From the NCBI GenBank assembly GCA_002390705.1, contig DGQA01000018.1, positions 1 to 64,000 of the forward strand: DNA of 64,000 bases, given 5' to 3'. The notes beneath the pieces were generated by a model. It worked only from the letters and a program-made list of their open reading frames with translations. It had not been told where the DNA came from and did no database searches. A program made the translations under genes and the position numbers. Positions 8,397 to 17,069 of this stretch are shown here, one piece after another. Origin of the DNA: Actinobacteria bacterium UBA4426. GTDB lineage: Bacteria > Actinomycetota > Actinomycetes > S36-B12. Position 1 is the first letter of the stretch. Each line of letters begins with the position of its first letter.

Positions 8397-9562
8397 GTCG
8401 AGTACTCAGAATTTTCGACCACGTAACCGATGGAGAGGTCATTTGTTCGGATGATGGCTTGATGGACTCCTGCATGGAGATCAATAAGCACGTCAACCCG
8501 GCGCTGTGACAAATCAACCGCAGAACGATCCTCGCCCACTCCCCCACCGATACATATTTTCACCCCGTTGATGCTCACGTCCACTTCGTCTGCTGCGAAA
8601 ATTGCACTTGTTGTGCCGACAGCGGAAAGAATGCGACCCCAATTCGGATCCTCACCGAACATGGCGCACTTAAACAGGTTGCTTCGAGACACCGACCGTC
8701 CCACTTGAACGGCGTCACTTTCGCAAATGGCACCGGTAACCTCAATATGGATTTCCTTGGTAGAACCCTCAGCGTCAGCCATCAGTTGCTGCGCCAAGTC
8801 TTCACACACCCGGGTCAGCGCCTTCTGGAATTCTTTGGGATCCGGAGATGCTCCACTGGCAGCATTGGCCAATAAGATCACCGTGTCATTAGTTGACATG
8901 CATCCGTCCGAGTCCAAACGGTCAAATGTTTGTGACGTGGCGAACTCTAAAGCCGGTTGGAGAAATTTCGAAGAAACGTCCGCGTCAGTGGTGATTACCG
9001 AGAGCATCGTTGCCATTCCCGGGGCTAGCATTCCCGCACCTTTCGCCATGCCGCCAATGGTGTATCCGTCCTCGCGAAGTTCGGAAATCTTGCATTGGGT
9101 GTCCGTGGTCATGATTGCCTCGGCCGCGTCCACACCACCAGTCGGAGCTAATTGAGAAATTGCAAGGTCTATGCCCTTCCCAAGTGCGGCCATGTCGAGC
9201 CGCTCTCCAATCAACCCGGTCGAGCATACGAACACTTCACCGGCCCCAAACTCACCAAGCTTTCGTGCCGTCAATCCTGCAGCAACAAGTTCGGCCGTTG
9301 CATGGGTATCTGCGAATCCTGCTGGGCCGGTGCAGGCGTTTGCGCCTCCAGAGTTGAGTACAACTACCCGTGCGTCACCCCCTAATCGGATCTGACGGGA
9401 CCAAATCACGGGGGCAGCAGCAAATTTGTTGGTGGTAAATACTGCCGCAGACGTTGCTTTTGGGCCAGTATTGAGGATCAATGAGAGGTCTTTTGCACCG
9501 CTGGATTTGAGCCCGGCTGCCACTCCTGCGGCGTTAAAACCCTGGGCCTGTGTCACACTCAC
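8393..9562 (-). CDS. argJ: Bifunctional glutamate N-acetyltransferase / ornithine acetyltransferase
   Basis: Transfers the acetyl group from N-acetylornithine to glutamate, closing the cyclic arginine pathway. The sequence contains the autoproteolysis site ATML within APGMATMLSV, where the precursor is cut before Thr to give alpha and beta chains, and STNDTV in the beta chain. GTG 9562 is chosen because it overlaps the argC stop as GTGA and gives the familiar start SVTQAQGFNAAGVAAGLK; the longer frame from 9610 adds residues unlike the family. Whether it also uses acetyl-CoA (the bifunctional form) cannot be read from sequence alone. Confidence 0.95.
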   Translation of the reverse strand: MSVTQAQGFNAAGVAAGLKSSGAKDLSLILNTGPKATSAAVFTTNKFAAAPVIWSRQIRLGGDARVVVLNSGGANACTGPAGFADTHATAELVAAGLTARKLGEFGAGEVFVCSTGLIGERLDMAALGKGIDLAISQLAPTGGVDAAEAIMTTDTQCKISELREDGYTIGGMAKGAGMLAPGMATMLSVITTDADVSSKFLQPALEFATSQTFDRLDSDGCMSTNDTVILLANAASGASPDPKEFQKALTRVCEDLAQQLMADAEGSTKEIHIEVTGAICESDAVQVGRSVSRSNLFKCAMFGEDPNWGRILSAVGTTSAIFAADEVDVSINGVKICIGGGVGEDRSAVDLSQRRVDVLIDLHAGVHQAIIRTNDLSIGYVVENSEYST

Positions 9563-10596
9563 GGCGTCACGCCCGTGTGTAGTAGTCCACTCGATTCTGA
9601 AAATCCGCACATGAGGTTCGCATTTTGAATTGCCTGTCCGGCTGCGCCTTTTCCTAAGTTATCCAGGGTTGCAATGACGATTAACTGTTGTGAATGTTTG
9701 TCAACGCTCACGCTGAGTTGTACGAAATTGCTGCCGCTAACACTTCCGGTATTGGGCATTTGACCGGGCTCAAGTACGCAGACGAAAGTCGACTGCTCGT
9801 AATACTCCTGATAGATGGTAATCGGATCAACCGTGCTCGATGAGGACATTGCACTCGTGCACGTGGCGATAATCCCCCGAGGCATCGGAGCTAATAGCGG
9901 CGTAAAGCTAATGCGTGAACTGACTTCTGGTCGCAGTGAATTCAACGTCTGCTCAATTTCTGGTGTGTGCTGGTGCACTCCACCGATCTTGTACGCACTA
10001 ATAGAACCCATAACCCCGGAGGCCATAAGTGCTTGCGAAGGGACGCGACCCGCTCCACTTGTCCCACTCGCGGCTACAACGTTGATGGTTGATTGCCCCA
10101 TTATTTGATGGGCAACTGCCGGAGCGCACGCTAAGGAAATGGCTGTTGCATAACACCCCGGATTTGCCACCGTGGTTGATTGTGAAATGCGCCTGCGTTG
10201 ATCTCCTACCTCCGGTAGGCCATAGGTCCATGACCCGGCGTGTAACCCGGTGTAAAACCGGTCCCATGCGCCCGCGTCTACGAGCCGGAAGTCCGCGCCA
10301 AGATCAACGATCTTTTGGCTCGAGTCCATTTCCAAGAGTTCCTGCGCAATTGATGCTGATTGACCATGTGGCAGTGCCAAAAACACCAGATCGGCCTTAA
10401 GTTGGTCCGCTGTTGCGGGGCACATTCTCACCGAGCCCACCGAAGTGGGAGCCAAGGCCGGATGAACCGAGTCCACGCGTTCTCCCACGGACGAATGTGC
10501 CGCCGCAGCAATCACCTCGAACTGCGGATGATTTTCGAGGAGACGCAAGAGCTCCCCTCCGGCGTAACCTGATGCCCCGGCAATTGCTACTCGCAT
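9559..10596 (-). CDS. argC: N-acetyl-gamma-glutamyl-phosphate reductase
   Basis: NADPH-dependent reduction of N-acetylglutamyl phosphate. It has the N-terminal Rossmann motif AIAGASGYAGGELLRLL and the active-site cysteine in NPGCYATA. The start is ATG 10596, giving MRVAIAGASGYAGG; the frame extends five codons upstream, but those overlap the promoter. The ATG sits 6 nt after a TATATT -10 box, so the mRNA is probably leaderless. It is the first gene of the arg operon and follows pheT after a 42-nt gap. Confidence 0.96.
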   Translation of the reverse strand: MRVAIAGASGYAGGELLRLLENHPQFEVIAAAAHSSVGERVDSVHPALAPTSVGSVRMCPATADQLKADLVFLALPHGQSASIAQELLEMDSSQKIVDLGADFRLVDAGAWDRFYTGLHAGSWTYGLPEVGDQRRRISQSTTVANPGCYATAISLACAPAVAHQIMGQSTINVVAASGTSGAGRVPSQALMASGVMGSISAYKIGGVHQHTPEIEQTLNSLRPEVSSRISFTPLLAPMPRGIIATCTSAMSSSSTVDPITIYQEYYEQSTFVCVLEPGQMPNTGSVSGSNFVQLSVSVDKHSQQLIVIATLDNLGKGAAGQAIQNANLMCGFSESSGLLHTGVTP

Positions 10597-10623
10597 AGCT
10601 ATAATATACACATATGCACATAT
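10597..10623 (-). promoter_or_regulatory. argC promoter with possible ArgR site
   Basis: The minus strand upstream of argC is very AT-rich. TATATT (10603-10608) is a plausible -10 box whose expected start site falls on or next to the argC ATG at 10596, suggesting a leaderless transcript. Just upstream are two direct copies of ATATGTG (10617-10623 and 10609-10615), 8 bp apart, overlapping a TGCATA half-site. ArgR is encoded in the operon, so this is the obvious place for it to bind. No -35 box is clear. The operator assignment is inference. Confidence 0.5.
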
Positions 10624-10638
10624 AATGGCCGTATTGGG

Positions 10639-13110
10639 CTATCTCAGTGTGCCCCCCACACGTTCTGCCACTAATGAAATGATGCGGTCCCTGAGGTTAT
10701 GCAATTGCTCGGCCGACAGAGTGTGACCCTCACTTCTCAACCGCAACGAGTAGGCCAGCGATTTATGACTGGGTGGAATCTGGTCACCCTCGTACACATC
10801 GAAGAGGCGAATCGCCTCAAGTAAGTCCCCCGTAGCCTCACGGATTATGGCTTCAACCTCGGTGGCTGGATATCGGCGTTCGACCACGAATGCAAGGTCT
10901 TCCTTGGCCAACGGTGAGTTTGAAAAGGCCGGCGCCACTGTGCTTCTTGGCGCCGCGCTCATCAACTTGGTCAGATCCACCTCCGCTGCGCAACTCCGCT
11001 TAGGAAGGTTCCAGTCCTCAACAATTGACGGGTGCAGCTCACCAGCGAATCCGATTACGTCGCCCGCTTTCGCAAGCGTCACCTGGGCACAGCGGCCAGG
11101 GTGAAAACTTGGATCGCTAGCGGAACGGATTTCAAGAGCAATTCCGAGTTCGTCCGCGACCGCCATTACGGCGTCCAATGAATCACGCCAGCTAACCAAT
11201 CGAGGGCTCCCCCACACCCCAGCAGATTCGACAGCACCGCAGAACACAACCCCCAGGTGTTCAGGTTGGGCCGGAAGCGCCTGCTGCATGTCAACCCACG
11301 CTTGATCCGAAGGCTTAGATTCGACACCGGGGTCAAGATTGCTCTTGTTTACCCGACCAAGGAATACCGACCCGATTTCAAACAGCGCCAAGTCATTTTC
11401 GCCTCGACCAACATTTCTCGCAGCAACCGAAAGTAGCCCCGGTAAAAGAGTGGATCGCATTTTGGGCGCAAGCTCTGAAAGTGGGTTGACTAAAGTTGGT
11501 GATGACCTGCGCGGGTCACTCTCCGGAAGTCGCAACGCATCTAGGTCCGCTGATCCAATGAAGGGATAAGCACGAATTTCGTGTAAGCCTCGCCCTGCCA
11601 AAAGATTACCCACTCGACGACGCGTCCGTTGCTCGAAAGTTAATCCTCGCCCAGCGGGCGCACTCGGCAAAGTTGATGGAAGTTTCTCGTAACCTACAAG
11701 CCGAACCACTTCTTCGACAAGGTCCGCTGGCTGTGTCAAATCCGGACGCCAACTGGGCGCAGTGACCAAGAGTGTCTCGGGCCCACGTGGTTCATGTGTG
11801 GCCCCTATCGCATCAAGTTTCTCAATCACAGTTGCATGATCAATGGTCATTCCTGCGGTTCGCGTTGATAGGCCCAGATCAAATTCGATCACGGTTTCAG
11901 ACATCGGTGATTCCACTGCGCTCATCCCGGCATAAGTACCACCTCCATGTTCGATCAGGAGCGCGCACACCCGAGCTGATGCAACCGGAGCCAATTCTCG
12001 ATCCACGCCTCGCTCAAAGCGTCTCGATGCCTCACTGGAAATCTTGTGCCGCCGTGAATTTCCAGCGACTGTGGAAGCCGGAAAAAATGCGGCCTCAATC
12101 GCAATATTAATGGTGTTCGCATCAATTTCTGTGGCTAATCCGCCCATGGTTCCGGCAAGTGCAATCGGACCACGTGAGTCGGCAATTACGGTATCGCGTG
12201 GAGACAGGATTCTTTCAACGTGATCTAGGGTCTCCAGTTTTTCTCCGGACTCCGCCCGCCGTACCCGCACTGCCCCTTCAAGTTTGTCCAAATCAAAAGC
12301 ATGTGTTGGCTGCCCCAACTCCAACATGACATAGTTGGTGACGTCAACTGCTAACGAGATGCTCCGCATCCCCGCAGCTTGCAATCGACCGACCATGTAC
12401 CGTGGAGTCAAAGCGTCAGGATTAAACCCATTAATCGTGCGCAACGTCAGCAATTCACAGGCGCTAAAGTCTTCGATGACGCAATCTCGTGGTGTTGTCC
12501 CAGTATTGGGAGCGCCCAATTCTGGCTCAAAGTGGGACGCAGGATCGCGCAGGTCAGCGCCAAATGCGGTCGCGACCTCCCGCGCAATTCCGCGAACCGA
12601 CAGTGCATATCCGCGATCAGGAGTAATTGCAATGTCAAGCACCTGGTCTCCAATTCCCAGCAGTTCATTGGCATCCTGACCCGGCTCGACATCGGATAAC
12701 ACCATGATTCCTGCATGGTCGGGACCCAGCCCCAATTCACGCTCTGAACAAATCATGCCATCGGAGACATGACCATAGGTTTCACGCGATGTGATTGTGA
12801 AATCACCCGGCAAAGTGACGCCGGGCTCTGCGACAACTACGTGCTCTCCCACTGAAAAATTGCTTGCCCCGCACACAATTCCTCGGATCTGAGTTCCTAT
12901 GTCAACCTGGCACCACCGAATGGGTTTCTTGAACTCTGTCAGTTCTTCTATTTCAAGTACCCGCCCAATCACTAGGGTTCCATCAATACCTTCACCAACA
13001 GTGTCGACACTCTCTACCTCAAGCCCAGCGTTAATCAGAGCCTGCGCTACCACGCGCCCCGATTCCTGCACCGGGGCAAATTCCTTAATCCACGACAAGG
13101 GAAGTTTCAC
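10639..13110 (-). CDS. pheT: Phenylalanyl-tRNA synthetase beta subunit
   Basis: Large subunit of the alpha2-beta2 enzyme, 823 residues, normal length. Order of domains: tRNA-binding OB fold (EMAP-like, about 40-150), B3/B4 editing domain (about 200-390), B5 domain, catalytic-like core, and a C-terminal ferredoxin-like anticodon-binding domain ending in HNLRDRIISLVAERVGGTLR. Start GTG 13110 overlaps the pheS stop by 1 nt (TAGTG), with GGAGG 4 nt upstream, so the two subunits are translationally coupled. It is followed by argC, as in many actinobacteria. Confidence 0.97.
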   Translation of the reverse strand: MKLPLSWIKEFAPVQESGRVVAQALINAGLEVESVDTVGEGIDGTLVIGRVLEIEELTEFKKPIRWCQVDIGTQIRGIVCGASNFSVGEHVVVAEPGVTLPGDFTITSRETYGHVSDGMICSERELGLGPDHAGIMVLSDVEPGQDANELLGIGDQVLDIAITPDRGYALSVRGIAREVATAFGADLRDPASHFEPELGAPNTGTTPRDCVIEDFSACELLTLRTINGFNPDALTPRYMVGRLQAAGMRSISLAVDVTNYVMLELGQPTHAFDLDKLEGAVRVRRAESGEKLETLDHVERILSPRDTVIADSRGPIALAGTMGGLATEIDANTINIAIEAAFFPASTVAGNSRRHKISSEASRRFERGVDRELAPVASARVCALLIEHGGGTYAGMSAVESPMSETVIEFDLGLSTRTAGMTIDHATVIEKLDAIGATHEPRGPETLLVTAPSWRPDLTQPADLVEEVVRLVGYEKLPSTLPSAPAGRGLTFEQRTRRRVGNLLAGRGLHEIRAYPFIGSADLDALRLPESDPRRSSPTLVNPLSELAPKMRSTLLPGLLSVAARNVGRGENDLALFEIGSVFLGRVNKSNLDPGVESKPSDQAWVDMQQALPAQPEHLGVVFCGAVESAGVWGSPRLVSWRDSLDAVMAVADELGIALEIRSASDPSFHPGRCAQVTLAKAGDVIGFAGELHPSIVEDWNLPKRSCAAEVDLTKLMSAAPRSTVAPAFSNSPLAKEDLAFVVERRYPATEVEAIIREATGDLLEAIRLFDVYEGDQIPPSHKSLAYSLRLRSEGHTLSAEQLHNLRDRIISLVAERVGGTLR

Positions 13111-14210
13111 TAGACCTCCAGCCCAAAAGCACCCGTGAACCGGATGTCTCCCTCAACCATGTCACGCATGTCGGAAACACCACTTCGAAACATCAGGGTC
13201 CGTTCGATTCCCATGCCAAATGCGAAACCGGAATACACATCGGGGTCAATTCCCACTGCACGCAACACCTTGGGGTTAACCATTCCGCAGCCACCCCATT
13301 CAATCCATCCCTCTCCACCACATGCCCGACACTCGACCGCACTTGAATCACCCAAACACACGAAGCATTTCAAATCCACTTCGGCGCTCGGCTCCGTAAA
13401 TGGGAAGAAAGATGGGCGCCACCGGATGTCAATTTGGGGCCCGAACATCACGTGCGCTAGGTGGTTCAGGGTCCCCCGAAGGTCAGCCATGGACAGTCCT
13501 TTGTCGACGGCTAATCCTTCTATTTGGTGAAACACAGGGGTGTGAGTTGCGTCTAGTTCATCGGTGCGAAAAACCCGACCGGGGGCAACAACATAGATCG
13601 GCAATTCACGTTCAAGCATCGCTCGAACTTGAATGGGGGACGTATGGGTCCGCAGCACAACTCCTGAATCTGGACTCTCCACAAAAAATGTGTCCTGCAT
13701 AAGTCGGGCTGGGTGGTTCTTAGGAAAATTCAATGCATCGAAATTCGCCCACTCCAGTTCAAGCTCGGGCCCCTCAGCTATTTCGTAACCCATCGCGATA
13801 AATACGTCAGACAGTCTCTCCATCAGGGTGGTCAATGGATGACGAGCGCCGCGTTTGAGCCGATCTACCGGGACACTGACATCGACCTTTTCCGACAGAA
13901 GCACTTCGTTGTCTCGGATCTGCGTAAGTTCAGCCTCACGTGATTCCAGGGCATCCTTTATGCGAGCCTTAGCTTCACCTATTCGCTTGCCCACCTCGGC
14001 CTTAGCCGCCGGCGGTAATGCGCCGATTTCGCGATTGGCAAGGGAAATTGCCGAGCGGTCACCGAAGTGGGTGAGTCGAGCCACCTTAAGCGATTCCAAG
14101 TCCGCTGCAGTGGAAAATGCGGCGATAGCATCAACAACCATTGCGTCTACTGACTCCGAACTCAATGCGGAGACCTGTTTTGGATCGAATGACTTATTAG
14201 GTGCGGACAA
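13110..14210 (-). CDS. pheS: Phenylalanyl-tRNA synthetase alpha subunit
   Basis: Catalytic class II subunit, about 366 residues. An N-terminal coiled-coil region (residues 60-95, rich in Lys, Arg and Glu) contacts tRNA. The aminoacylation core includes FRTDELDATHTPVFHQIEG (motif 2) and GFAFGMGIERTLM (motif 3). The start is TTG 14210, chosen because GGAGG lies 6 nt upstream inside the end of cysNC and the TTG follows the cysNC stop by one base. The frame extends 13 codons further back into cysNC. pheS is thus coupled to a sulfate-activation gene, an unusual upstream neighbour. Confidence 0.95.
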   Translation of the reverse strand: MSAPNKSFDPKQVSALSSESVDAMVVDAIAAFSTAADLESLKVARLTHFGDRSAISLANREIGALPPAAKAEVGKRIGEAKARIKDALESREAELTQIRDNEVLLSEKVDVSVPVDRLKRGARHPLTTLMERLSDVFIAMGYEIAEGPELELEWANFDALNFPKNHPARLMQDTFFVESPDSGVVLRTHTSPIQVRAMLERELPIYVVAPGRVFRTDELDATHTPVFHQIEGLAVDKGLSMADLRGTLNHLAHVMFGPQIDIRWRPSFFPFTEPSAEVDLKCFVCLGDSSAVECRACGGEGWIEWGGCGMVNPKVLRAVGIDPDVYSGFAFGMGIERTLMFRSGVSDMRDMVEGDIRFTGAFGLEV

Positions 14211-14211
14211 C

Positions 14212-16050
14212 TTATGCCTCCAAGATTGCGGCAACGAGTAGATTGGCACTGGCTTCTAGATCGCCAGTCCCACGGAGGATTAAATCCGGTGACACCGGTG
14301 GTTCATAGATCTGTCCCACCCCCGTCATGTTCGGCAAATTGCCCGCCGCTGCCTTCGCATAGAGTCCCTTAGGGTCACGCTCGGAACATATATCAACCGG
14401 CGTATCGACAAACACTTCAACAAATTCGCTCTCCACGAAAAGTGAAGCAGCCGTTTCGCGGTCAGAGCGATAGGGGGATACCAGGGCAACAAATACGACC
14501 ACCCCACTATCGCGCATAAGTTTGCTCACCTCGGCAACCCGACGCACATTTTCGGCTCGGTCCTCTGGTGTAAATCCAAGGTCTTTGTTCAATCCGGTTC
14601 GAACGTTATCCCCGTCGAGGACATAAGTGTGGATCCCCATTGCGTGCAACTTGCGCACTGCCGCATCAGCTATGGTCGATTTTCCAGAACCAGAAAGCCC
14701 GGTGAGCCATACAACTCGCGCCGGATGCCCCATCAGGGCTGATCGCGCCTGGTGGTCCACTTCGTAGTCGTGGGGGACCAAGTTAAAAGCTCTGCGCATA
14801 GCGTGACGAGAAAGCCCAGCAGCAACCGTGTCCGCGCTCACCCGGTCAACGAGTAGAAATCCGCCTGTATCTCGGCACTGTACATATGGGTCCATAGGAA
14901 TTGGACGATCCGTCGCAATCTCAACGCGGCCAATATCATTCATGTTCAACACGCGCGCAGCATGCTCGTGCCCCGAGACAACGTCCAGCCGGTGTCGCAC
15001 GCTAGTCACAGTTGCAGGAACCGAGCGCGAGCCCGAAATCAGCAAATACGAGCGACCGTGTGCCAGTGGCTCTTCCCCCAACCAGACCAAGTCGACACCG
15101 AAGCGATCAGCAGGTTGTAGGGAAGTACCTGATGCCAAAATATCGCCGCGCGTGATATCGACTTCATGATCGAGGGTGAGGGTCACAGCCTGGCCGTACT
15201 TAGCCTCCTGCAGGTCACCATCAGATGTCACAATTCGATCGACTCTGGCACTATTCCCCGAATCTGTCACCATGACCTCGTCTCCGGGGCGAACTGAGCC
15301 GGCGACAACAGTTCCCGCATAACCTCGGAAGTTTCCTTCCGCGCGAATAATGAATTGAACGGGGAATCTAAAGCCTTCATTTGCGACACGACCGACGGGC
15401 TCCCAAACGGCAAGGGCTCCAAGTAGGGATTCGCCTTTGAACCAAGGCATGTCATCAGATTTCGTGGTGATGTTGGCGCCCGTCACTGCACTCACCGGAA
15501 TGCCATAAATTTGTTCCACACCTAGTCGCGCTGCCGTGGTTCGCACCTCTGACATTACTTCCTCAAACACTTCGTGGGAAAAATTCACAAGGTCCATCTT
15601 GTTGACTGCAACGATGATTGTTTGTACACCCATCAGCGCACACACTGTGAGGTGTCGGTGCGTTTGCGGGCGAACTCCCCGAGCCGCATCAACCAGGAGC
15701 ACGGCAACGTCACCATTTGAAGCCGCAACCGCCATATTTCTGGTGTACTGCTCGTGACCGGGAGAGTCAGCGATCAGCACTCGTCGACCATTGGCCAGGT
15801 TCAAGTGTCGGTACGCCACGTCAATCGTGATGCCCTGCTCACGCTCAGCTTCAAGCCCATCGGTAAGAAGCGAGTAATCAACTTCACCCACCGGAACCGT
15901 GGAACCGCCACGCCGGGTTGTTCGAGCGTATTCCAATTGATCAATGGGAACGCTGTCAGTCTCAACAAGGAGCCGGCCAATCAGGGTGGATTTTCCGTCG
16001 TCGACTGAACCACACGTGACGAGGTGAAGGACTGGTGTGTATCCACTCAT
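14212..16050 (-). CDS. cysNC: Bifunctional sulfate adenylyltransferase large subunit / adenylylsulfate kinase (CysN-CysC fusion)
   Basis: Together with CysD it turns sulfate into APS, driven by GTP hydrolysis, then phosphorylates APS to PAPS. The 612-residue protein has a CysN GTPase part (residues 1 to about 430) with P-loop GSVDDGKS at 14-21 and ADSPGHEQYTRNM. A CysC kinase part follows from about 446, with P-loop GLSGSGKS at 451-458 and the SPYRSDR segment near 525. Fused CysNC is known from mycobacteria and rhizobial NodQ. Its start overlaps the cysD stop by 1 nt (TAATG). No cysH, cysI or sulfotransferase is in the window, so the fate of PAPS is open. Confidence 0.96.
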   Translation of the reverse strand: MSGYTPVLHLVTCGSVDDGKSTLIGRLLVETDSVPIDQLEYARTTRRGGSTVPVGEVDYSLLTDGLEAEREQGITIDVAYRHLNLANGRRVLIADSPGHEQYTRNMAVAASNGDVAVLLVDAARGVRPQTHRHLTVCALMGVQTIIVAVNKMDLVNFSHEVFEEVMSEVRTTAARLGVEQIYGIPVSAVTGANITTKSDDMPWFKGESLLGALAVWEPVGRVANEGFRFPVQFIIRAEGNFRGYAGTVVAGSVRPGDEVMVTDSGNSARVDRIVTSDGDLQEAKYGQAVTLTLDHEVDITRGDILASGTSLQPADRFGVDLVWLGEEPLAHGRSYLLISGSRSVPATVTSVRHRLDVVSGHEHAARVLNMNDIGRVEIATDRPIPMDPYVQCRDTGGFLLVDRVSADTVAAGLSRHAMRRAFNLVPHDYEVDHQARSALMGHPARVVWLTGLSGSGKSTIADAAVRKLHAMGIHTYVLDGDNVRTGLNKDLGFTPEDRAENVRRVAEVSKLMRDSGVVVFVALVSPYRSDRETAASLFVESEFVEVFVDTPVDICSERDPKGLYAKAAAGNLPNMTGVGQIYEPPVSPDLILRGTGDLEASANLLVAAILEA

Positions 16051-16964
16051 TAGAAGTAGCCTTCAGCTTTCTTAGCTTCCATTGAGCCGCCGCCTTCGCC
16101 GTCGATAAGCCGCCCTGAACGCTCGGATAATTTGCTGGTTTCCATTTCCGCGATCAGGTCGACCAAGTTGTCCGCGGTTGACTCGACCGCTCCTGAAAGG
16201 GGATAGCAGCCGAGGGTCCGAAATCGCACACTCTTCATTTCGGGTACTTCACCCTGATCAAGTGGGAAGCGTTCGTCGTCAACCATGAGCAAGGTGCCCT
16301 CTCGCTCAACAACCGGCCGCATCTTTGCGAAATATAGATCCGGAATTTCTATGCTTTCGCGCTGAATGTAGCGCCAAATATCAAGCTCGGTCCAATTGGA
16401 AAGCGGAAATACGCGCATACTTTGCTCGGGCGCCAATTGAGTGTTGGCGGTACGCCAAAACTCCGGACGCTGTTTGCGTGGGTCCCATCTGTGCCCCGGC
16501 TCGCGGAGTGAATAAATGCGCTCCTTTGCCCGGCTTCGTTCTTCATCTCTACGCGCACCACCGATAGCTGCATCAAATTGATACCGATCAATTCCTTCGC
16601 GTAATGCCACCGTTTTCATAAGCCGGGTGTACTCGTGGGTTCCGTGCGAAAAAGGTGTAACCCCTTCAGTGATCGCTTCCAAATTCTGTGCGATGCGCAG
16701 ATCCAAACCAAGATCATGGGCTCGTTTGTCTCTAAATTCAATCATTTCTTTAAATTTCCAGGTCGTATCAACATGCATCACCGGGAATGGCAAGGGAGCT
16801 GGGTAGAAAGCTTTGATTGCGAGGTGCAACAAAACCGAGGAGTCCTTACCGATGCTGTAAAGCAGTACCGGATTGCGAAATGCCGCAGCGGTTTCCCGGT
16901 ATATGTGAATAGCTTCTGCCTCAAGTTCGTCCAGAACGGCGGAGTACGGCACAGTTTGATGCAC
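16050..16964 (-). CDS. cysD: Sulfate adenylyltransferase small subunit
   Basis: ATP-sulfurylase subunit of the PP-loop family. It has LLYSIGKDSSVLLHLA (PP-loop), IGGARRDEERSRAKE and the usual C-terminal end KKAEGYF. The start is GTG 16964, preceded by AGGAG (16972-16976) at 7 nt; this gives about 304 residues and the typical beginning before LDELEAEAIHI. The frame extends to GTG 17012 without a ribosome site. It forms a two-gene unit with cysNC. The 105-nt gap upstream (16965-17069) is GC-rich with several short inverted repeats and could hold a promoter, but I can name no clear box. Confidence 0.95.
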   Translation of the reverse strand: MHQTVPYSAVLDELEAEAIHIYRETAAAFRNPVLLYSIGKDSSVLLHLAIKAFYPAPLPFPVMHVDTTWKFKEMIEFRDKRAHDLGLDLRIAQNLEAITEGVTPFSHGTHEYTRLMKTVALREGIDRYQFDAAIGGARRDEERSRAKERIYSLREPGHRWDPRKQRPEFWRTANTQLAPEQSMRVFPLSNWTELDIWRYIQRESIEIPDLYFAKMRPVVEREGTLLMVDDERFPLDQGEVPEMKSVRFRTLGCYPLSGAVESTADNLVDLIAEMETSKLSERSGRLIDGEGGGSMEAKKAEGYF

Positions 16965-17069
16965 TCCATTACTCCTAACGAATAGTTTCCGATGGACTGA
17001 CGACTGGTCCACTCATAAGCCTAGGGGCGTGGTGGCCGTCGGCCGCGACCGACATAGAGGAAGCCGAGA

